From: BOKV01 sp041739225
Lineage (GTDB): Bacteria > Pseudomonadota > Alphaproteobacteria > Rhizobiales > Rhizobiaceae
NCBI GenBank assembly: GCA_041739225.1
Contig: JBGSOG010000038.1
Span: forward strand, 1 to 24,619
Length of the DNA stretch: 24,619 nt
Direction of reading: 5' to 3'
Shown: piece by piece, positions 15,314 to 23,572 of the stretch
Layout of the letters: each line of letters starts with the position of its first letter
How positions within the stretch are numbered: position 1 is the stretch's first letter
Notes under the pieces: model-generated
The model's database searches: none
Told to the model about the DNA's origin: nothing
The model's input: only the letters and a program-made list of their open reading frames with translations
Made by a program: the position numbers and the translations under genes

Positions 15314-15324
15314 AAAGGACCAGC

Positions 15325-15897
15325 ATGAGCGACGATCATATCCGCTATGACATTCTTACCCAGGATGCGCTGCGCCGCGTAATCCGCAAGGTGCTTGAGG
15401 AAGTCCAGCGTACCGGCTTGCCCGGACAACACCATTTTTTCATCACCTTCCAGACCGCCTATCCCGGCGTTCGCCTGACCACGCGCATGATGGAACGCTA
15501 TCCGGACGAGATGACCATCGTTATCCAGCACAGCTACTGGAACCTTGAAGTCACAGAAACGGGCTTCGAAATTGACCTTTCTTTTGACGACATCCGCGAA
15601 CGCCTGCGCATTCCATTCGATGCAGTTCGCGGCTTTTACGACCCGTCGGTGAAGTTCGGTCTGCAATTTGACGCAACGCCAATGGCAGCTTTGCCAAAAC
15701 CCGAATCCACCGAAACCGAAACCGCAGCAAAAGCACCCACGGCCATCTCAACCGCCGCACCGAAACTGCAGGGCATGAAGGCGAAAACTTCCGCGGATAC
15801 AAAAATCGCCAAAGCAACCGAAAAGGCGACTGATGAAAAGCCTTCGGAAGCTGGTGCCGATGTTGTTTCGCTCGACGCGTTCCGCAAGAAAAAATAG
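15325..15897 (+). CDS. sspB: SspB, ClpXP adaptor for ssrA-tagged proteins (alpha type)
   Basis: Tethers proteins carrying the tmRNA tag to the ClpXP protease. The ATG at 15325 (MSDDHIRYD) is chosen because AAAGGA lies five bases upstream; the longer frame from 15193 includes the leader. The 190-residue protein has a folded domain at about residues 1-115 (HHFFITFQTAYPGV, IVIQHSYWNLEV, FEIDLSFDDIRERLRIPFDAV, FYDPSVKFGLQF). A low-complexity Ala/Thr/Lys/Glu linker follows (about 120-175), then a short conserved tail VVSLDAFRKKK, the position and type of the ClpX-binding tail. It sits directly downstream of the tmRNA gene, whose product it recognises, and eight bases before the DUF4169 gene. Confidence 0.93.
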   Translation: MSDDHIRYDILTQDALRRVIRKVLEEVQRTGLPGQHHFFITFQTAYPGVRLTTRMMERYPDEMTIVIQHSYWNLEVTETGFEIDLSFDDIRERLRIPFDAVRGFYDPSVKFGLQFDATPMAALPKPESTETETAAKAPTAISTAAPKLQGMKAKTSADTKIAKATEKATDEKPSEAGADVVSLDAFRKKK

Positions 15898-15904
15898 GCC
15901 GCTC

Positions 15905-16120
15905 ATGGCCGAAATCATGAATTTGCGCCAGGCACGAAAACGGGCCGCCCGCAAAAGCGCCGAACTGGCAGCAGATGCGAACCGTGCGCTTCATTCAATT
16001 CCTGCACGGGTTCGACTAGCGGCAGCGAAAACCAGCAAACTGGATCAGCTCAGGCATGAAGCGAACCGGCTGGAATTGCCCGCTCACGAACGGGCGCGGC
16101 AACCCGACAAGGAACAATAG
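15905..16120 (+). CDS. DUF4169 family small basic protein
   Basis: 71 residues beginning MAEIMNLRQARKRAARKSAELAADANR, the typical start of DUF4169 proteins. The start at 15905 lies seven bases after the sspB stop; an ATG at 15917 (MNLRQ) is an alternative. It is highly charged, Arg/Ala-rich and probably one long helix, with no membrane segment. Its stop is immediately followed by the start of the ribbon-helix-helix gene. The function is unknown; the three genes sspB-DUF4169-RHH appear to be one operon. Confidence 0.82.
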   Translation: MAEIMNLRQARKRAARKSAELAADANRALHSIPARVRLAAAKTSKLDQLRHEANRLELPAHERARQPDKEQ

Positions 16121-16339
16121 TTGAGGATGCTGCGAAAGCGCTCGATCACCATCAACGGTCACGGCACGAGTTATTCGGTTGAAGACGAGTTTCAGGCCGA
16201 GCTGCTTCGCCTGGCCACCATTTCCGGCAAACCATTGGCCCGGCTGGTGGCGGAGATCGATGCCAACAGGCCGCAAGGAGCTAATTTGTCTTCCGCGATT
16301 CGACTGTTCGTGCTCAAGGCGCTCCAGAATCAAGTCTGA
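16121..16339 (+). CDS. Ribbon-helix-helix domain protein (RHH_4 type)
   Basis: 72 residues with a TTG start at 16121, directly after the preceding stop, with AAGGA seven bases upstream; an ATG at 16127 is the alternative and is poorly spaced from that site. RKRSITINGHGTSYSVEDEFQAELLRLATISGKPLARLVAEID matches the RHH_4 pattern: a short beta strand, then two helices. The remainder, NLSSAIRLFVLKALQNQ, is the closing helix. This fold usually binds DNA as a dimer. Its target is not shown by the sequence, but the inverted repeat before sspB is a candidate. It converges with the AsmA gene, with 11 bases between. Confidence 0.85.
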   Translation: MRMLRKRSITINGHGTSYSVEDEFQAELLRLATISGKPLARLVAEIDANRPQGANLSSAIRLFVLKALQNQV

Positions 16340-16350
16340 ATAAACTTTTG

Positions 16351-19300
16351 CTACTGCAGCAGCTTGTTGATGCTTTCCAGCAAGTCCACCGGCTTGGATA
16401 CGTCCGGCAATGCAGAGCCGGCCGGTACCTCGTCTGCAACGGGCTGCGCGGCAGGCGGCTGGGTTGTCTCGGTTGCTTTGCGTGCTTTTTCAGCTTCCGC
16501 TGCAAGTCTTGAAGCTTCTGCTTCTGCCTTTTGCCGCGCTTTCGCCTCTTCACGGGCCTTGCGTTCTTCCTCGATCTGTCGTTGCAACGCTTCCAGACGT
16601 GCCAGCTCTTCGGCTCGCAGCCTTTCGCGAAAAGCCATGCGTGCATTGCTGGCCACCACTTCCCGCCGCAATCTCTGCTTTTCCAGAACATTGGCCTGCA
16701 AGATTTCCACCCGCCGCTGTTCACGCTCAAAGCTGCGCAGCGACAGAAAACCTTCCAACTGGGTGGTATCCAGACTGTGCTTCATCGCTCCGGGCTTGCC
16801 TTCGAATTGCAGGGTGGCTGTTGGCTGCGCACCTGCCAAGGCGTCATCACCGGCGGGCAGGGTCAAAGCCAATTGCAATTGTGTTTGCCCGAAAGGCAAA
16901 TTCACAAAGGCCTCGCCGTCAATGCGCCCTTGCAAGCCCTCCCCGGACTGCGCGGTCAGGTTTCGTACTTCAACGCTGCCATCCTTGACAGAAAATGATC
17001 CGGCAACTTCGCCGACAGGCAAAGCGCCCGAAAACAACGCCGCCTCCGCCAGCGGTGCCACCGTTTGTCCGGTGACCACAAATTTTTCGACGTCTGCGCC
17101 AGCAAGAATTTCGGGCAATCCTTCCAGGTTGATGCCTTCAATCTTGCCGTTCGACAGCGCAATGGTTCCGCTGCCCGAAAGGCTTGCAATCAACGCTGGA
17201 AGGCTGCGCCCCTGGGCATCAAGACTGTAGGAAAAATCAGCCTTTCCATTGAGGAACGGCGGATGCCCGGCCATGATCATGGCTGAGGAAGCATCAGCCC
17301 CCGAGAGCCTGCCTGAAAGATTGGCGATCACGGAACCGTCGGCATTTTGAAACGTCCACGATCCCCGGTGTGTTCCGTCCAGCCATCGGGCGGTAAAGTC
17401 GGGCAGCGAAAATGTGTTTCCCGAGAGTTTTGCAATGCCTGAAAACCGGTCGCCATCCTGCGTAAAACCGGTTGCAAGTTTTTTTGCTGAAAGTGCAATT
17501 TCAAAATCAAGCCCGTCAAAGACCGGTTGGCCAAATTCAGCAAATGCTTCACCGGTCAATTCATCGCCGACGAATGAGCCTGTCCCCATTGCCAATTCCG
17601 CCAGCACTGGCAGCGACAGAATTGCAACATTGAGCGAACCGGACATTTTCGCCGGTGAAGCAGGCTGAAAAAGCAGCGAAAATGCTCCTTCATAGGTGTT
17701 GCCGGCAAGCTGCCCGGAAAGTTTGTCAACCGACCATTTGCCATCGTTTGCTGATACCTGCGCATCAAGCGAAAGCGGGGTGCCACTGCCCAGACCGGGC
17801 GGTGCATAGCCAAAAAGCTGCACATAGGGGTCGATGTCTTTCGAACCGGCAGTGACTGAAGCCGTTATTTGCGGCCCGAGAGAATCAGGCGACCGCCCGG
17901 AGGCCATGGACAGAAACTGCCCGTTGCCGCCAGCCGCCAGTTCTGTTTGCGGGTCGCGCAAGGCAAGCGAAAACTCCAGCTGGCCATTGGCTGTTCCAGA
18001 CAGTTCAAGGTCAATGGAAACCGGGCCGGGCGTGTCCAGGGGCAATGCAGGCAGCGACAATTGCCGCGCCAGCATGTGCGGGGTGTCGCTGGCCAGGTTC
18101 AGCGAAAGATCGTGCTGCACTGCCTGCCAATTCGTCAACCGCCCGTCCATCCGGTCAACCAGCGAAAAGCTGGTCCCACCCAGCACGCCATTTGCAGAAA
18201 TATTCGCCTTTGCCCCGTCCCCTTCAGGCCTAGCATCAAGGGTGATTTGCGCATCAAGGGCTGCACTCAAGTCGTGGTCGTCCAGCAACGCATCGAGAAA
18301 GCGGTTTGCACCAAAGCGCTCACGGGCCAGCGACACAAGGCCGGAACCATCATCGGCGCTGATCTTCAATCCGAAGCTGCCGCTGGCATTGCCCAGAATA
18401 TCTGAAATATTGCCCGAACTTTTCACCGTGGCGCCGTAAAACGAGCCTGCATACAGACGGTCGAGGGACAATAAACCGCCGGTCATTCGCATGTGGGCAT
18501 CCACGTCATTTGCCCGCAAATTGTCATACCGCAATTCGCCCGCCTTCAGTGCCACATCCAGATCATGTCCCGAAATTCCATTGCCCGTATTGCCACCCAT
18601 CAAGGACTGAATTGCCCGCAAATCATCGATGTCGATGGTATCGCCTGACAAATTTGCAATGATGGCTGGTCGCCCGCTTTCCGGCTGCAGCCGCTGTACC
18701 GAACCCATTATCCTTGCATCGTCCAGGGCCAGTTCCAGTGCATCAAAGCTGGTCTGGTTCTGCGTGAGCGTGACGTCCGCCGAGAACCCGGCACTTTTGA
18801 GCCGGCGAAGCGACTGGTCACTCCCGCCCGCCAGCCAATTGGCAAAACCTGTGGGCTGGCGTGTAACCACCAGCATGCGCCCCGTATAACCAAAATCCTC
18901 ACCAACGCCGAGGCGCCCGTCCGCTTCAACGGTCGTGTTGCCCGGCAGGTTTGCCCGCAATGCAGATATGTTCCAACCGGTGCCGTCCGGTTTCAACACA
19001 GCGCTGATTTCCCGCACCACCGTGTCCCCTGCAACCACTGCCGGGATTTCCACGCTGATCTCACCAATTGCAGGCGGAACCGGAATTCGGTCGACAATGG
19101 AACGAACAGCGGCAAGCCGCTGGGTCAGGTTTTGCGACGTTTCAGCTTTTGCGTTGCCGATCCGGTCGAGGTCTATCTGCCGCCCGTCCGCCTCGATCCT
19201 GAAAGCGACGGTGTTTCCGATTTCGGCCAGCCCCTTGCCGGTAATCGTGTAGGGATCGTCCCGGCTGCCGATATCCAACTGGTACTGCGCAACACTGATC

Positions 19301-20139
19301 CGCTCGGGCGTCGCTTCATAGGTTCCACTGGCATAAACCGGCAGGGCCTGCGCATCGCGTTTGCCGTCATCATCCAGCGCTGGCTCGAAAGTGAACTTGC
19401 CAATCCACGACAAAATTCCGGATTTCAGTTGCAAAGGACCGTCGATCTTTAGCCGGTAGGGCTGTCCGGTACGTTTGGCATCCATGGCAAAACGCAGCGA
19501 TCCGTCCTCCTGCAACCGTCCGGTTGTGATGGCAACGTCCGTTTGTGATCCGTCAATTTCTCCATTCGCATCGATGTGCCAGGGGCCGGTGAGCGCCTGG
19601 GCGCCTATTTTGGCATTGATCCCCTCCCCGCCAATTCGCCTGCCGCCCGCCAAACCATCAATCACAAATGCACCATTGCTGACCGTGAGATTTTCCAGTT
19701 CCACTTTCCCCGGATCAACGATCATTTGTTTGCGGTTGGTCCAGTCGATCGTACCGTTCCTGTCCACGCGCACGAGTGCTTTTGGCCGGTCCAGTCGCAT
19801 GTCGACAATCTTCACGTCGCCCGACAGGAACGGCAAAAGCTCGGCATCCATCGAAAAAGTCTCGACCGTCATCATCGGTGTGCCGTCTTCGTATTCACCA
19901 ACGGACAGATCGGTGAACGTCACGGTTGGAAGCGGCAGGATTCGCAGGCTGGCCCGCCCGGCAACATGCACTGGCTGGCCAATAATGCGGGATGCTTCTG
20001 TTTCAAATCCTTTGCGGAAAGACGTCCAGTCGACAAAGTACGGGGCAATCAGCGCTGTGAACAGCGCGATAACCACCACAACGCCAAGGGGTATGAAAAT
20101 CCGGTACAGCGTCTGTTCTCCACGTTCGTCTCGGCTCAA
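16351..20139 (-). CDS. Large AsmA-family protein
   Basis: A 1262-residue inner-membrane-anchored periplasmic protein of the AsmA family, related to proteins involved in outer-membrane lipid transport and assembly. Seen: one N-terminal helix (about residues 13-33, FIPLGVVVVIALFTALIAP), then the AsmA signature DWTSFRKGFETEASRIIGQPV and LPLPTVTFTDLSVGE. A very long beta-rich region with many short repeats follows, then an AsmA-like C-terminal part (PFLNGKADFSYSLDAQGRSL, SGSGTIALSNGKIEGINL, GSFSVKDGSVEVRNL). Residues about 1150-1235 form a charged Glu/Arg/Lys/Ala coiled coil, which is not a core part of AsmA. The start is TTG overlapping the stop of the upstream dehydrogenase (TTGA); no ATG occurs in-frame for about 85 codons. 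No strong ribosome site is visible, so expression may depend on coupling. Confidence 0.88.
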   Translation of the reverse strand: MSRDERGEQTLYRIFIPLGVVVVIALFTALIAPYFVDWTSFRKGFETEASRIIGQPVHVAGRASLRILPLPTVTFTDLSVGEYEDGTPMMTVETFSMDAELLPFLSGDVKIVDMRLDRPKALVRVDRNGTIDWTNRKQMIVDPGKVELENLTVSNGAFVIDGLAGGRRIGGEGINAKIGAQALTGPWHIDANGEIDGSQTDVAITTGRLQEDGSLRFAMDAKRTGQPYRLKIDGPLQLKSGILSWIGKFTFEPALDDDGKRDAQALPVYASGTYEATPERISVAQYQLDIGSRDDPYTITGKGLAEIGNTVAFRIEADGRQIDLDRIGNAKAETSQNLTQRLAAVRSIVDRIPVPPAIGEISVEIPAVVAGDTVVREISAVLKPDGTGWNISALRANLPGNTTVEADGRLGVGEDFGYTGRMLVVTRQPTGFANWLAGGSDQSLRRLKSAGFSADVTLTQNQTSFDALELALDDARIMGSVQRLQPESGRPAIIANLSGDTIDIDDLRAIQSLMGGNTGNGISGHDLDVALKAGELRYDNLRANDVDAHMRMTGGLLSLDRLYAGSFYGATVKSSGNISDILGNASGSFGLKISADDGSGLVSLARERFGANRFLDALLDDHDLSAALDAQITLDARPEGDGAKANISANGVLGGTSFSLVDRMDGRLTNWQAVQHDLSLNLASDTPHMLARQLSLPALPLDTPGPVSIDLELSGTANGQLEFSLALRDPQTELAAGGNGQFLSMASGRSPDSLGPQITASVTAGSKDIDPYVQLFGYAPPGLGSGTPLSLDAQVSANDGKWSVDKLSGQLAGNTYEGAFSLLFQPASPAKMSGSLNVAILSLPVLAELAMGTGSFVGDELTGEAFAEFGQPVFDGLDFEIALSAKKLATGFTQDGDRFSGIAKLSGNTFSLPDFTARWLDGTHRGSWTFQNADGSVIANLSGRLSGADASSAMIMAGHPPFLNGKADFSYSLDAQGRSLPALIASLSGSGTIALSNGKIEGINLEGLPEILAGADVEKFVVTGQTVAPLAEAALFSGALPVGEVAGSFSVKDGSVEVRNLTAQSGEGLQGRIDGEAFVNLPFGQTQLQLALTLPAGDDALAGAQPTATLQFEGKPGAMKHSLDTTQLEGFLSLRSFEREQRRVEILQANVLEKQRLRREVVASNARMAFRERLRAEELARLEALQRQIEEERKAREEAKARQKAEAEASRLAAEAEKARKATETTQPPAAQPVADEVPAGSALPDVSKPVDLLESINKLLQ

Positions 20140-21563
20140 CCCGGCAGAAAATCCAACGCCAGCAGCTTGCCTGGATTCATGATGTTTTCCGGATCGATGG
20201 CTTTTTTGAGAACTGCCATCAAGTCGGCGGCGGCGCCATGCTCTTGGCGCAGAAAACGCCGCTTGCCCTGGCCAATTCCGTGTTCACCCGTACACGTGCC
20301 GTCCATGGCCATTGCTCGCAATGCAAGTCGCTCAACCACTGCCTCGGCACGTTTGAGTTCATCCGGGTCATCGGGATTGAAGGTCACAGCCGCGTGGAAA
20401 TTGCCATCCCCCACATGCCCCAAAATCGGACCGTAAAGGCCGTTTTCTGCAATGTCGCGCGCGGTTTCCGCCACACATTCCGCAAGCCTTGAAATCGGCA
20501 CGCATGCGTCTGTCGAAAGCGCCTTCTTGCCAACAGGTGCAGCAGCGCGCAGCGCCCAATAAGCATCATGCCGCGCCTTCCAAAGACGGCTGCGGTCTTC
20601 TGGCTTGCTGACCCACTCAAAGCCGGTTCCACCGCAATCCGCAGCTATTGTACCAAACAGTTCAGCCTGTTCAGCCACCGCTGCCGGGCTGCCGTGAAAC
20701 TCCAGCAACAACAGGGGCGATACCGGAAAATCTGTTTTTGAATAAGCATTCACCGCCTCGACACATTGCGCATCCAGCAATTCGATCCGCGCCATGGGTA
20801 CCCCGGACTGCATCGCCGCTATCGTTGCTTCACATGCCGATCCGACATCGGCAAAAGAGCAAATTGCCGCCGACATGGCCTCGGGAATTCCCTGAAGCCT
20901 CAATGTCAGTTCGGTGATGATGCCAAGCGTTCCTTCCGAACCCACCATCAGCCGGGTCAAGTCATAGCCTGCGGAAGATTTGCGAGCCCGCCCGCCTGTG
21001 GAAATGGAAGAGCCATCCGGCAATACAGCCCGCAGGCTGATCACATTCTCCCGCATGGTGCCATATCGCACGGCATTGGTTCCCGATGCCCGCGTTGCAG
21101 CCATCCCGCCAAGCGAGGCGTTGGCACCGGGATCAATCGGAAAAAACAGCCCCATGTCGCGCAAATGATTGTTGAGCTGTTCACGCGTCACGCCGGGCTG
21201 GACCGTCACATCCAGATCTTGCGGATGCACCGCGACAATCTGGTTCATGCCGGACAGGTCAATTGATATCCCGCCAAAAGGGGCGTTGACATGTCCCTCC
21301 AGCGATGTGCCGGTTCCAAAGGCAATCACCGGTGCCTTGTGTGCTGCGCAGACTTTAACGGCTTCGCACACGTCTTCCTCGCTTTGGGCAAAAAAGACCG
21401 CGTCCGGCCATTGCGGTGTCAGATAGGTGGTGGTGTTGGCGTGCTGTTCCCGCAGGGCATCGGAGGTTTTCAGCTTTTCGCCAAACCGCTGGGCAAGTAC
21501 CGCGACCGCGTTTGCTATGCCGGTGTGGTTTTTGCTGTTTGCCTTGATGTCTGCCAATGCCAT
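20136..21563 (-). CDS. FAD-linked D-lactate/glycolate-type dehydrogenase
   Basis: 475 residues from the ATG at 21563, chosen because AAGGAGAT lies just upstream; the longer frame is unlikely. It belongs to the GlcD/D-lactate dehydrogenase (cytochrome) group: flavoproteins that oxidise 2-hydroxy acids and pass electrons to the membrane chain. Seen: FAD_binding_4 (PCMH) domain at about residues 50-230 with PVIAFGTGTSLEGHVNAPFGGISIDLSGMNQI and NASLGGMAATRASGTNAVRYGTM, and a C-terminal FAD-oxidase domain with GHVGDGNFHAAVTF and MDGTCTGEHGIGQGKRRFL. A glycolate oxidase would need GlcE and GlcF partners, which are absent here, so D-lactate or another 2-hydroxy acid is likelier. It is translationally coupled to the AsmA gene. 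Confidence 0.88.
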   Translation of the reverse strand: MALADIKANSKNHTGIANAVAVLAQRFGEKLKTSDALREQHANTTTYLTPQWPDAVFFAQSEEDVCEAVKVCAAHKAPVIAFGTGTSLEGHVNAPFGGISIDLSGMNQIVAVHPQDLDVTVQPGVTREQLNNHLRDMGLFFPIDPGANASLGGMAATRASGTNAVRYGTMRENVISLRAVLPDGSSISTGGRARKSSAGYDLTRLMVGSEGTLGIITELTLRLQGIPEAMSAAICSFADVGSACEATIAAMQSGVPMARIELLDAQCVEAVNAYSKTDFPVSPLLLLEFHGSPAAVAEQAELFGTIAADCGGTGFEWVSKPEDRSRLWKARHDAYWALRAAAPVGKKALSTDACVPISRLAECVAETARDIAENGLYGPILGHVGDGNFHAAVTFNPDDPDELKRAEAVVERLALRAMAMDGTCTGEHGIGQGKRRFLRQEHGAAADLMAVLKKAIDPENIMNPGKLLALDFLPG

Positions 21564-21755
21564 TGCCGATCTCCTTGCCCCGACTTTACTGCGCAGGTGC
21601 GCCAATTCAATGACCAGATTGACCATGAGGCTGCTATCGGATCGATATCCCGCCTATTTGTGTCAAACAGGACCTATCGCAGCAACCAATCTGTAAATCT
21701 CTTTGGTTAGGGTGGTCTTGGGCCATCTTAACCGGCCGATTGGTTTGCAGGGGCC

Positions 21756-23567
21756 ATGATCAGGAAAATTCGTTCACTTTTGTTGGATAATTCCGGGAGC
21801 TATGCGCCATTGGCCGCGCTCATGGCATTGCCCATAATGGGATCGGTGTCGGCAGCGGTCGAGTATTCCGCTGTCTACAAGGTGCACCAGCATCTGCAAA
21901 ACGCGCTTGATGCAGCCGCATTGGCGACTGCCAAGGAGTTGTCGTCCAGCAGCGACCAGCAATATCTTGAAGCTTACTCGAAAGATTTCTTTGAAGGCAA
22001 TCTGGATGATTTCATCAAGATCGCCGACGTCGGTTTCGACTTCGATTTTGGCAACTCGCCAACCGGCGGCAAGCGGGTCACCCTGACTGCTGAATATACC
22101 TATGACACCTTTATGGCTGGCGTAATCGGGGTCGAGGAGATCCCGATGAAAATCACGGCAATTGTTGCCGCAGCAAACCGCACGGCGGAAATTGCCATTG
22201 TCATCGACAATTCCGGCTCGATGGACACCGAAAGCGGAGCCGATGGCGAAACGCGCATGGAGTTGGCGCGATTGTCAGGCGCGCAATTGGTGACATCGCT
22301 GCACACGGTGGCTTCTTTTTCCAACAAGCCCGACCCGATCAAGGTTTCGGTGGTGCCATTCGCCGGCTCAGTCAATGTTGGCGCAACAAACCGTGGCGCA
22401 GACTGGCTTGACATGCGCGGTTGGTCTTCAGTCCATCATGAAAATCTCGATTGGAAGGGGACCACCAGCAAGGGTGACGCCTGGCCAAATGCCACTGCAT
22501 CCGGCAGTGGCTGGACTTCGTCGTCCACCACAACCATCAGCGTCGGGCCAACCCCGCCCAACCCGTTGCCTTCAGGCATTACCAGCTACTCGATGAACTG
22601 GCTGTCCCGCTGGACATTGATGGATGCCTTGGGTGTTCCATGGGCCGGCTGTGTGGAAATGCGGCCCGATCCTTACAACACCAGCGACACGACACCTGAT
22701 TCGGTGACCGCCGATACCCTTTTTGTACCCATGTTTGCCCCGGACGAGCCGGACAAAAAGAACAGCTCGGAGGATGGCGACTACACCAACAAATATCTTT
22801 CGGACTACATTCGCGTCGGTACCGACTACGCAGCCACCACAACAAACTACGGAAGCACCACCAAGCAGCATTTGCGCCAGGACTGGACCCGCAAGTACAA
22901 CAACGACGCCAAGCTGAAAGATGGCAGTGGCAAGGTGCTGATGGGCCAGGAACGCAGCCGCGACTTTGGCCCCTATGGTCCCAACATGGGCTGCACGACC
23001 GATCCTGTCCAACCGCTTACGACGGACCCGGCGACGGCGATCACGGCCATCGAAAACATGGATGCAGGCGGATACACCAATGTGCAGGCTGGCTTGGTAT
23101 GGGGCTGGCGTACCCTCTCGGCCAATCAGCCATTCACCGAAGGTCGCGGGTATGACGTCCCGGAAAACGACAAATATATCATCCTGATGACCGACGGAAA
23201 CAACACCTTTCCCAACCAGTCCACCAAGAACGAGACGGAGTATTATTCCTGGGGCTTTGGCAAGGACGACCGGGTGATGGGCGGTCTTGTATCGGCTGAC
23301 TCAAATGTTGATGCCATGAACCAGCAGACCGCGCGTACTTGCGAAAACATCAAGGCGGTCCAGGACGCCGACGGTGAGTCGGCCATCAAGATCTTCACAA
23401 TTGTTTATGATGTGCCGGACGGGTCCAGCATCAAGGACCTGCTTTACGCTTGCGCATCCACCAGCAAAACCGGTCAGAAATATTACTACGATGTCGAGGG
23501 AGAAGGTCTGGCCGCTGCCATGGCCTCGATCGGCAACGAAATTTCGCAACTTCGCATCGCCGAGTAG
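21756..23567 (+). CDS. TadG-like protein with von Willebrand factor A domain
   Basis: 603 residues. Seen: an N-terminal TadE/TadG-type segment (DNSGSYAPLAALMALPIMGSV, helix at about 17-36) followed by VHQHLQNALDAAALATAKEL, typical of Tad pilus assembly proteins. From about residue 143 there is a VWA domain with MIDAS DNSGSMD (D151, S153, S155), a Thr in GGYTNVQAGLVWG (T441) and ILMTDGNN (D480). The gap between the first motif and the Thr is about 290 residues, against about 70 in a plain VWA fold, so a Ser/Thr/Pro-rich insertion of some 200 residues lies inside. No other tad genes are in the window. It is probably a membrane-anchored surface or periplasmic protein. AGGGG precedes the ATG. Confidence 0.86.
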   Translation: MIRKIRSLLLDNSGSYAPLAALMALPIMGSVSAAVEYSAVYKVHQHLQNALDAAALATAKELSSSSDQQYLEAYSKDFFEGNLDDFIKIADVGFDFDFGNSPTGGKRVTLTAEYTYDTFMAGVIGVEEIPMKITAIVAAANRTAEIAIVIDNSGSMDTESGADGETRMELARLSGAQLVTSLHTVASFSNKPDPIKVSVVPFAGSVNVGATNRGADWLDMRGWSSVHHENLDWKGTTSKGDAWPNATASGSGWTSSSTTTISVGPTPPNPLPSGITSYSMNWLSRWTLMDALGVPWAGCVEMRPDPYNTSDTTPDSVTADTLFVPMFAPDEPDKKNSSEDGDYTNKYLSDYIRVGTDYAATTTNYGSTTKQHLRQDWTRKYNNDAKLKDGSGKVLMGQERSRDFGPYGPNMGCTTDPVQPLTTDPATAITAIENMDAGGYTNVQAGLVWGWRTLSANQPFTEGRGYDVPENDKYIILMTDGNNTFPNQSTKNETEYYSWGFGKDDRVMGGLVSADSNVDAMNQQTARTCENIKAVQDADGESAIKIFTIVYDVPDGSSIKDLLYACASTSKTGQKYYYDVEGEGLAAAMASIGNEISQLRIAE

Positions 23568-23572
23568 GCAAG

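Noticed and set aside
16364..17230. Open frame of 288 codons on the plus strand inside the AsmA gene
   Set aside because: Antisense to the coiled-coil and C-terminal part of AsmA; its Ser/Ala/Arg-rich sequence mirrors the opposite strand.
19475..20436. Two overlapping plus-strand frames of 235 and 286 codons
   Set aside because: Both are shadows of the AsmA N-terminus and the end of the dehydrogenase; low-complexity Ser/Pro/Arg sequence.
21725..21745. Half of a CtrA-like site (TTAA) upstream of the TadG-like gene
   Set aside because: The second TTAAC half seven bases away is missing, so it does not meet the consensus.
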